Shown piece by piece: positions 57,745-64,000 of a stretch of DNA of 64,000 nt. The stretch comes from Arthrobacter sp. PAMC25564. GTDB lineage: Bacteria > Actinomycetota > Actinomycetes > Actinomycetales > Micrococcaceae. The notes under the pieces were generated by a model, which saw only the letters and a list, made by a program, of their open reading frames with translations, ran no database searches and was not told where the DNA came from. The position numbers were made by a program, and so were the translations under genes. Within the stretch, counting starts at the first letter, position 1, and each line of letters opens with the position of its first letter. The stretch is taken from the NCBI RefSeq assembly GCF_004798705.1, contig NZ_CP039290.1:1-64000 (forward strand), given 5' to 3'.

Positions 57745-59237
57745 ACACCCGACGTGGCCCTTCCGGCGCCCCCGCTTCCGGCACCGCTACGACGCTGGAC
57801 ACATGGAGCCCGCGCCTGGCCCTCCTGGTGGCCGCGACATTCTTCATGGAATTCCTCGACGGGACCGTGCTCACCACGGCCATTCCGAGCATTGCCGCGG
57901 ATTTTTCGGTGGCGGCCGCAGACGTCAACATCACCATGACGGCCTACCTGATGACCGTAGCGATGGGGATCCCGCTCAGCGGCTGGCTGGCGGAGCGGCT
58001 CGGGGCGCGCCTGGTCTTCTGCGTGGCCATCGCCACCTTCACCACCGCGTCGCTGCTCTGTGCACTCAGCCAGGACCTGACCATGCTGACCCTGAGCCGG
58101 GTGCTGCAGGGTGCCGGCGGCGCCATGATGGTCCCGGTAGGAAGCCTCGTGGTGCTACGCGGCACCCCGAAGAAAGACCTGCTGCGGGCCACCGCCTATC
58201 TGGTCTGGCCCGGGCTGCTGGCGCCGGTCCTGGCACCCCTGGTCGGCGGAGCGCTCACGTCGTACCTCTCCTGGCATTGGATCTTCCTGATCAACATCCC
58301 GCTGGGACTGGCGGCGTTCCTGGCCGCCCTGCGCCTCGTCCCGGCGGCCGCGGGTGACGGCAAGCGCCGGCTGGACTGGCCCGGCCTGGCGCTGACCACC
58401 CTGGGCGTGGGCGCCCTGGTGGTGGGCCTGGAGCTCGCGGGCGGCCACGCCGCCGGGGCGCCGGCGGCCGTCAGCGTAGCCGCGGGACTGCTTTTCCTGG
58501 CCGGTGCCGTGCTGTGGATGGGGCGGGCCCGGAACCCCTTGTTCAACCTGGCGGTCTTTGCAACGAGGACGTTCCGCGCGACCGCCACCGGCGGCTTCGT
58601 CTACCGCCTGACGATCAGCTCCGTCCCGTTCCTGCTGCCCCTGATGTTCCAGAACGGCTTCGGCTGGGACCCGCTGCACGCCGGGATCCTCGTGGCCGCC
58701 GTGTTCGTGGGCAATATCGGGATCAAGCCGGCCACGACGCCGCTCATCCGGCGTTTCGGCTTCAAGCCCATGCTGGTCTTCGCGTCGCTGGCCTCCGCGG
58801 CCACGTTCGTGCTGTGCTCACTGCTCGACGCCGGGACTCCCGAGCCGCTGATCTTCGCGCTCCTGGTGGGCAGCGGTGCCTTCCGGTCCATCGGTTTCTC
58901 GGCGTACGCCACGGTCCAGTACGCCGACGTCGTTCCCGCCCAGCTGCCGTCCGCGAACGCCGTCTCCGCCACGCTCGTGCAGCTCGCGGCCGGGGCCGGG
59001 ATTGCCGTGGGCGCGCTGCTGCTCCGCATTTTCGAATCAGCGGGCACTCTCGGGGGCCCGGCGGGGTCCGGCGGCGGCGACCCGGTGGCACCCTACCGGG
59101 CCGCTTTCCTGGCCATCGCCGCCGTTATGCTCCTGAGCACCCTGGACAGCCTGACCCTCCCCCGCCATGCGGGAGCCGCGGTCAGCCGGCCTGGCCGAGC
59201 ACCAGCGGCAGCACAGCCCCCGCGCCCGCCAGCCTGA
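57741..59237 (+). CDS. DHA2-family MFS efflux transporter (EmrB/QacA type)
   Basis: A 498-residue transporter with about 14 helices. It has FFMEFLDGTVLTTAIPSIAA at helix 1 (motif D1), WLAERLGARLVF between helices 2 and 3, and motif C-like LVWPGLLAPVLAPLVGGALT in helix 5. It probably exports drugs or hydrophobic compounds. It starts inside the end of the FAD gene. Its last 56 bases overlap the 3' end of the helicase gene on the other strand. Confidence 0.9.
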   Translation: MNTRRGPSGAPASGTATTLDTWSPRLALLVAATFFMEFLDGTVLTTAIPSIAADFSVAAADVNITMTAYLMTVAMGIPLSGWLAERLGARLVFCVAIATFTTASLLCALSQDLTMLTLSRVLQGAGGAMMVPVGSLVVLRGTPKKDLLRATAYLVWPGLLAPVLAPLVGGALTSYLSWHWIFLINIPLGLAAFLAALRLVPAAAGDGKRRLDWPGLALTTLGVGALVVGLELAGGHAAGAPAAVSVAAGLLFLAGAVLWMGRARNPLFNLAVFATRTFRATATGGFVYRLTISSVPFLLPLMFQNGFGWDPLHAGILVAAVFVGNIGIKPATTPLIRRFGFKPMLVFASLASAATFVLCSLLDAGTPEPLIFALLVGSGAFRSIGFSAYATVQYADVVPAQLPSANAVSATLVQLAAGAGIAVGALLLRIFESAGTLGGPAGSGGGDPVAPYRAAFLAIAAVMLLSTLDSLTLPRHAGAAVSRPGRAPAAAQPPRPPA

Positions 59238-61383
59238 GGGCCCGGCCGGCGACCGTGACGGTCCAGCGGCTGTCGACCAGGTCATCGATCAGCATCACGC
59301 TCTGGCCGCGGATCCCGGCCAGGGCGGCTTCCAGCTCCGGCCCGAGGACGAGGCGCTCCCACACCCCGGCGAGCCGGTAGGCGCTGTTGCCGCCGCGGCC
59401 GCCCGTCGGTCCGCCGTGTTCGAGCTGCAATTGGCCCAGGTACGGGATACGGCCGATCCCGGAAATACCGCGGGCAAGGGAATCGACCAGTCCCGGTTTG
59501 TTCCGGGAGGGGACGCTGATGATCGCGGCCGGACGGCCCGCGCCGCTCCAGCCGGGGTTGCGGCCGTCTCCGCTGCCCCATTCGCGCAGGACCTGGACAC
59601 AGGCCTGCAGCATTCCGGGATCCACCGGACGGTCCGGCGCGCCCGCGGCGAAGGTCTCCCGCAGCGCGCCGCCCCAGCCCAGGTCCGTCAGCCGCGCCAG
59701 CGCCCGGCCGTTGGCCAGGCTTTCCTCGGGCTTGATCTTGCCCTTCACGGGCACCCCGAGGCGGTCCATTCCGCTGGGCCACTGCAGCCGCGGCTCCAGG
59801 ACGATGCCGGCGCGGCTCAGCGTCTGGCCGGCGGCTTCCGTGGCGGAGGAGGCAATGTCGGTGGGGAACCAGCGCCCGGTGCAGTTGTCGCAGCGGCCGC
59901 AGGCGTGGGCGGTTTCGTCGTCCAGGACCGAGGTGATGTATTCCATCCGGCAGCCGGCCGTGTCCTGGTAGATCACCATGGAATCCTGCTCGTCCACCCG
60001 GGCCTCCGCGATGCGGCTGTACCGTTCGGCGTCGTACGTCCAGGGCCGGCCGGTGGACCGCCAGCCGCCGCCGACACGCTCCACGGCGCCGTCCACGGCG
60101 AGCACCTTCAGCAGGAGCTCCAGCGGCGTCCGGCGCAGGTCCACCCGCGCCTCAAGCGCCACCGTGGACACGGCGGTTCCGGCCTCGGCGAGCGCGGTGA
60201 GCACGTCGGCGGCTTTCGCCTCCGAGGGCATCGACGCGGTCGCAAAGTACTGCCAGATGTCGCGGTCCTCGGAACCGGGGAGCAGCAGGACATCGGCGTC
60301 CGCGGCCCCACGGCCGGCACGGCCCACCTGCTGGTAGTAGGCCACGGGGGACGACGGCGCCCCCAGGTGCACCACAAAGCCGAGGTCCGGCTTGTCGAAA
60401 CCCATGCCGAGCGCGGAAGTGGCCACGAGGGCCTTGACCTGGTTGTCCTTGAGGAGCTGCTCCGCGCGTTCCCGGTCCGCGGGATCGGTGCGGCCGGTGT
60501 AGGCGAGCACCTCGTGGCCCGCTTCGGCCAGCAGGCGGGCGGTGTCCTCTGCTGCGGACACGGTGAGCGTATAGATGATGCCGCTGCCGGGCAGCCCGGA
60601 GAGGTGGGTCAGCAGCCAGCCGAGCCGGTCGCGGGAGTCCGGCAGGTTCAGGACGCCGAGCCGCAGCGATTCCCGGCCCAGGGCGCCGCGGATGGTCAGC
60701 ACGCCCTCGCCCAGCTGCTCCTCGATGTCGTGGACCACCCGGGAGTTGGCGGTGGCCGTGGTGGCGAGCACGGGCACGGTGTCCGGCAGCTGGGTGATCA
60801 GGTCCGCGATGCGCCGGTAGTCCGGGCGGAAGTCATGGCCCCAGTCCGAGATGCAGTGGGCCTCATCGATGACCAGGAGCCCGGTGCGGCGGATCAGCTC
60901 CGGGAGCTGGTTCTCGCGGAAAGAGGGGTTGGTGAGGCGCTCGGGTGAGACCAGCAGGACGTCGACCTCGTCGGCGGCGAGCTGCCCGCGGACGGTGTCC
61001 CAGTCAAGCTGGTTGGCGGAGTTGATCGCCACGGCCCGGACCCCGGCCCTCGCCGCCGCGGCCACCTGGTCCCGCATGAGCGCCAGCAGCGGGGAGACAA
61101 TCAGCGTGGGCCCCGCGCCCCGGCGCCGCAGCAGCAGCGAGGCGACGAAGTACACGGCCGATTTTCCCCAGCCGGTGCGCTGCACCACCAGCGCCCGCCG
61201 GCCGCCGTCGACGAGCGCCTCGATGGCCTCAAACTGCCCGTCGTGGAACTCCGCGCCGGGGTGCCCGACGAGTTCACGCAGCACCGTCTGGGCCTGTTCG
61301 CGCGTCCCCGGGCTCCCGGCCTCGGCAGCCGGGGACGAGGGAGTGGAGGCGGAAAGGACGGCAGCATTCTGAGTATTGGCCAT
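59182..61383 (-). CDS. RecQ-like DNA helicase with C-terminal phosphoribosyltransferase-like domain
   Basis: A 733-residue helicase of superfamily 2. Walker A RTGWGKS is at 69-75, DEAH at 173-176 (DEAHCISDWGHDFRPDYRRI, the RecQ signature), motif V/VI in LVATSALGMGFDKPD and YYQQVGRAGRG, and the zinc-binding cysteines in AGCRMEYITSVLDD and CGRCDNC. In place of an HRDC domain, the last part holds VMLIDDLVDSRWTVTVAG, the diphosphate-binding loop of phosphoribosyltransferases (compare ComF and PRPP enzymes). It may unwind DNA in repair while sensing a nucleotide; that is an inference. ATG at 61383. Confidence 0.9.
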   Translation of the reverse strand: MANTQNAAVLSASTPSSPAAEAGSPGTREQAQTVLRELVGHPGAEFHDGQFEAIEALVDGGRRALVVQRTGWGKSAVYFVASLLLRRRGAGPTLIVSPLLALMRDQVAAAARAGVRAVAINSANQLDWDTVRGQLAADEVDVLLVSPERLTNPSFRENQLPELIRRTGLLVIDEAHCISDWGHDFRPDYRRIADLITQLPDTVPVLATTATANSRVVHDIEEQLGEGVLTIRGALGRESLRLGVLNLPDSRDRLGWLLTHLSGLPGSGIIYTLTVSAAEDTARLLAEAGHEVLAYTGRTDPADRERAEQLLKDNQVKALVATSALGMGFDKPDLGFVVHLGAPSSPVAYYQQVGRAGRGAADADVLLLPGSEDRDIWQYFATASMPSEAKAADVLTALAEAGTAVSTVALEARVDLRRTPLELLLKVLAVDGAVERVGGGWRSTGRPWTYDAERYSRIAEARVDEQDSMVIYQDTAGCRMEYITSVLDDETAHACGRCDNCTGRWFPTDIASSATEAAGQTLSRAGIVLEPRLQWPSGMDRLGVPVKGKIKPEESLANGRALARLTDLGWGGALRETFAAGAPDRPVDPGMLQACVQVLREWGSGDGRNPGWSGAGRPAAIISVPSRNKPGLVDSLARGISGIGRIPYLGQLQLEHGGPTGGRGGNSAYRLAGVWERLVLGPELEAALAGIRGQSVMLIDDLVDSRWTVTVAGRALRLAGAGAVLPLVLGQAG

Positions 61384-61492
61384 TGATTCAGTATCCCAGC
61401 CCGCTCCGACACCCATGAAGCCCGCACTCCGCCATGTGGACAAACCCGTTCCCTTCCACAGGGCTTTTCGGCTTCAACGTAAGATAAGACGC

Positions 61493-62911
61493 GTGAATAC
61501 GGACAAGATAAAGACCTATGACCTCTCGGCTTCCTTCAAGGCCTACGATGTGCGCGGAATTGTGGGTGACTCCATCACCGCGGAGATCGTCGAAGCCGTC
61601 GGTGCCGCCTTCGTTGATGTCCTGGGCCTCGAGGGGCAGACCGTGCTGGTGGGTGGCGACATGCGCCCCTCCTCCCCCGAGTTCAGCAAGGCCTTTGCCA
61701 ACGGCGCCGCAACCCGCGGAGCCAACGTCCAGCTCCTGGACCTGATCTCCACCGACGAGCTCTACTACGCCTGCGGCTCCCTGAACGCAGCCGGCGCCAC
61801 GTTCACCGCCAGCCATAACCCGGCCGAATACAACGGCATCAAGATGGCCAAGGCCGGCGCCGTGCCGATCTCCTCCGAAACCGGGCTCAAGGAAATCCAG
61901 GCCCGCGCCGAGGAATACCTCAACGCCGGCTCCATCCCGAAGGCGGGCACCCGTGGCCTGATCGGCGTGCACGACGTCCTGAAGGGCTACGCGGAGTACC
62001 TGCGAAGCCTGGTCGACCTGCGCGGTTCACGGCCGCTGAAGGTCGTCGTCGACGCCGGCAACGGCATGGCCGGCCTCACCACCCCGGCGGTACTTGGCGA
62101 TGCCCTGCTGTCCAAACTTCCGCTCGAGATCGTTCCGCTGTACTTCGAGCTGGACGGGTCCTTCCCGAACCACCCCGCCAACCCGCTGGAACCGGCCAAC
62201 CTGCGCGATCTGCAGGCCGCCGTCGTCGAGCATGGCGCGGATATCGGCCTGGCGTTCGACGGCGATGCCGACCGCTGCTTCGTCATCGACGAGAACGGCG
62301 ACCCCGTCTCGCCGTCGGCCATCACCGGAATGGTGGCCCGCCGCGAGATCGCCCGCGCGCAGGGCCTCGGCGAGGACAACCCCACCATCATCCACAACCT
62401 GCTGACCTCACTCGCCGTTCCGGAGCTCGTAAAGCGCCACGGCGGCCGGGCCGTCCGCACCCGGGTGGGCCACTCCTTCATCAAGGCCGTGATGGCCGCG
62501 GAAGGCGCCATCTTCGGCGGCGAGCACTCGGCGCACTTCTACTTCCGTGACTTCTGGAACGCGGACACCGGAATGCTGGCGGCCATGCATGTGCTGGCAG
62601 CGCTGGGCGAACAGGACGGACCGCTCTCCGAACTGGGCCGCGAATATGAGCCGTACATGTCCTCCGGCGAGATCAACTCGGAAATCGAAGACAAGGCAGG
62701 GGCAGTGGAGCGGGTCCGGGAGGACTTCCACTCCGAGGATGTCGAGGTTGACCACCTGGACGGCAGCACCTTCATCGCCACGGACGGGAGCTACTGGTTC
62801 AACCTGCGCCCCTCCAACACCGAACCGTTCCTCCGCCTGAACGTTGAAGCCACCGACGCCGCCACGATGGAACGCGTCCGCGACCGCGTCCTGGCGCTGG
62901 TCCGGGCCTAA
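61493..62911 (+). CDS. manB: Phosphomannomutase/phosphoglucomutase
   Basis: A 472-residue alpha-D-phosphohexomutase. The phosphoserine is Ser108 in FTASHNPAEYNGIK; the magnesium loop is DGDADR at 256-261; the sugar-binding loop is GGEHSAH; the phosphate-binding loop is RPSNTEPFLRL. It interconverts hexose 1- and 6-phosphates for GDP-mannose or cell-wall sugars. GTG at 61493 gives MNTDKIKTYDLS. It is followed after three bases by a hypothetical gene. Confidence 0.93.
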   Translation: MNTDKIKTYDLSASFKAYDVRGIVGDSITAEIVEAVGAAFVDVLGLEGQTVLVGGDMRPSSPEFSKAFANGAATRGANVQLLDLISTDELYYACGSLNAAGATFTASHNPAEYNGIKMAKAGAVPISSETGLKEIQARAEEYLNAGSIPKAGTRGLIGVHDVLKGYAEYLRSLVDLRGSRPLKVVVDAGNGMAGLTTPAVLGDALLSKLPLEIVPLYFELDGSFPNHPANPLEPANLRDLQAAVVEHGADIGLAFDGDADRCFVIDENGDPVSPSAITGMVARREIARAQGLGEDNPTIIHNLLTSLAVPELVKRHGGRAVRTRVGHSFIKAVMAAEGAIFGGEHSAHFYFRDFWNADTGMLAAMHVLAALGEQDGPLSELGREYEPYMSSGEINSEIEDKAGAVERVREDFHSEDVEVDHLDGSTFIATDGSYWFNLRPSNTEPFLRLNVEATDAATMERVRDRVLALVRA

Positions 62912-62914
62912 GCC

Positions 62915-63391
62915 GTGACGGAAACCCCCGTGGATGCCGGCTCCTGGCGTGATTCGGTGCCGGAGGCCAGCGCGACAGACCTGGAAAACCTGCTCGGCAC
63001 CGGTGTCGGTGCCGCGCAGGAGCAGCTGGAACGAAACGGCGGCTTCCTGCCGTTCGCCCTCGTCGTGGAGAACGACGGCGAGGTCCGGCTGGTCGCGGTG
63101 ACCCCCGCCGACGCGGCCGAGGGCACGGACGCCGATTTCGACGCGGACTCCATGATCCGCGACCTCAACGAGCTGCTGCGGCAGCACCGGGACGACTTCC
63201 GCGCGGCCGCCGTCGTCTGCGACATCACGCTGCCGGAAGAGGACACGGACGCCATCCACGTGGCCGCCGAGCACCGCGACGGCTCCCTGTTCGCCGCGGT
63301 CCTCCCCTATGCCGCTAACCCCGAGACCCACGAGTTGGAATTCGGCCGGCTCTCCGCCGATACCAACGAACCCGCGGTCTGGGTGGACTAG
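62915..63391 (+). CDS. Hypothetical acidic protein downstream of the phosphohexomutase
   Basis: A 158-residue acidic soluble protein (GGFLPFALVVENDGEVRLVA, AAAVVCDITLPEEDTDAIHV). GTG start three bases after the manB stop, hence the same operon. No family is recognised; the alternating strands and central helix suggest a small alpha/beta fold. Confidence 0.75.
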   Translation: MTETPVDAGSWRDSVPEASATDLENLLGTGVGAAQEQLERNGGFLPFALVVENDGEVRLVAVTPADAAEGTDADFDADSMIRDLNELLRQHRDDFRAAAVVCDITLPEEDTDAIHVAAEHRDGSLFAAVLPYAANPETHELEFGRLSADTNEPAVWVD

Positions 63392-63410
63392 ACCGGCCTA
63401 AGCTGGTGCC

Positions 63411-63860
63411 ATGAAGATCAATGCCTTTGCGGATGTGAGCCTGCGCGCCATGATGGTGCTCGCGGCAGCGCCCGACGGCACCTTGCTCACCACCCAGGGC
63501 ATCGCCGACGCCGTCGGCACACCCTACAACCACGTCAGCAAGGCGATGGCGAAACTGCGCGAACTGGGCATGATCGACGTCGAGCGCGGCCGCCACGGCG
63601 GCTCCCGGCTCAGCAGCGCCGGCCGCGTCGCCACCGTCGGCCGGCTCCTGCGCCAGCTGGACACCCGGCTGGACCCGGCCGACTGCGTGGCCGCCGCCGG
63701 GACCTGTCCGCTGATCAACGAATGCCGGCTCCGCGGCGCACTGTCCCGCGCCCGCGAGGCCTTCTACCGTGAACTCGACGGCATCGTCGTCGCTTCGCTG
63801 CCCACCTCGCGGCAGATGACCCCCGTGTTCCAGGCGATCGGCCTGCGCCCCGGACTCTGA
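63411..63860 (+). CDS. nsrR: Rrf2-family regulator, NsrR-like
   Basis: A 149-residue winged-helix regulator. The DNA-binding part reads DVSLRAMMVLAAAPDGTLLT and GTPYNHVSKAMAKLRELGMI; NHVSKAM in the recognition helix is typical of NsrR. Three cysteines in DCVAAAGTCPLINECRL match the iron-sulfur ligands of Rrf2/NsrR sensors. It should sense nitric oxide and release DNA. A near-perfect palindrome 67 bases after its stop is probably its target in front of the next, unseen gene (often a flavohemoglobin). Confidence 0.87.
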   Translation: MKINAFADVSLRAMMVLAAAPDGTLLTTQGIADAVGTPYNHVSKAMAKLRELGMIDVERGRHGGSRLSSAGRVATVGRLLRQLDTRLDPADCVAAAGTCPLINECRLRGALSRAREAFYRELDGIVVASLPTSRQMTPVFQAIGLRPGL

Positions 63861-63899
63861 ACCGGAACGTAATCCGCGGGCGGGCCGATTTGGAAATGT

Positions 63900-63955
63900 T
63901 TTCTACGTCCTGTAGAACAGAGGCATAAATACTTGTATTTGAAATGCAGGTATTT
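63900..63955. promoter_or_regulatory. NsrR-type operator near the window end
   Basis: Bases 63927-63955 form a 29-base palindrome centred on G63941: left arm AAATACTTGTATTT, right arm AAATGCAGGTATTT, with 12 of 14 positions complementary. This fits the known NsrR consensus of A/T-rich half-sites with ATGCATTT. A second small repeat, TTCTAC...GTAGAA, lies at 63900-63917. Confidence 0.75.
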
Positions 63956-64000
63956 CAGACCGGTCCGGTCGAAGACCCCGGGCCACTATCTCAGGAGTCA

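Overview
The window is high-GC actinobacterial DNA. The best fit is the Micrococcaceae (Arthrobacter/Pseudarthrobacter group): a dimethylglycine oxidase closely resembling the Arthrobacter globiformis enzyme as I remember it, a creatinase of the Arthrobacter type, a Bpa proteasome activator, and a metB-like/tmk/holB housekeeping block. All identifications are from reading the sequence; no database search was run.

Layout. 1-6047: housekeeping genes (PLP sulfur-amino-acid enzyme, tmk-holB, a secreted TAP-like peptidase, tRNA-Thr, a voltage-gated-type K+ channel). 6048-9637: a scar region holding an IS701-like end with a broken transposase start, an intact XRE regulator/methionine aminopeptidase pair, and broken pieces of an MFS pump, a molybdopterin oxidoreductase and a serine recombinase. 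9638-24504: a choline/glycine-betaine catabolic island. Eight minus-strand genes (Rieske ferredoxin, purU, dimethylglycine oxidase, choline dehydrogenase, betaine aldehyde dehydrogenase, ABC importer ATPase, double permease, binding protein) are transcribed away from a plus-strand ferredoxin reductase and Rieske betaine demethylase; an IclR regulator closes the island. 24505-26481: more debris (ISL3-like transposase, frameshifted TetR gene, SPW membrane protein, a second IS701-like end in opposite orientation). 26482-31621: MFS exporter, then a creatine module (MHS-type permease, creatinase, IclR). 31622-44532: mixed core genes (Bpa, CstA/YbdD, PadR, quinone oxidoreductase, tRNA-Ser, acyltransferase, VOC protein). 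44533-64000: a giant secreted nuclease/5'-nucleotidase, a processive-type glycosyltransferase with a tiny membrane partner, FAD enzymes, S9 oligopeptidase, tRNA-Ser, DHA2 pump, a RecQ-like helicase with a phosphoribosyltransferase tail, phosphohexomutase, and an NsrR-like regulator followed by a near-perfect NsrR-like palindrome at the window edge.

How the genes work together: choline is imported and oxidised to glycine betaine (BetA-, BetB-like), demethylated to dimethylglycine by a three-component Rieske system (oxygenase, Rieske ferredoxin, FAD reductase), then to sarcosine by dimethylglycine oxidase, which loads one-carbon units on tetrahydrofolate; PurU can release formate and regenerate the folate. 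Creatinase feeds the same sarcosine node from creatine. The sarcosine-consuming enzyme is not in the window. Two IclR regulators and matching palindromes suggest substrate-responsive control.

The most unusual pieces are the XRE/methionine-aminopeptidase pair, whose two apparently leaderless promoters are built into one perfect palindrome, and the outward-facing pair of related IS ends at 6050 and 26382 that bracket the XRE-map pair plus the whole betaine island like a decayed composite transposon.
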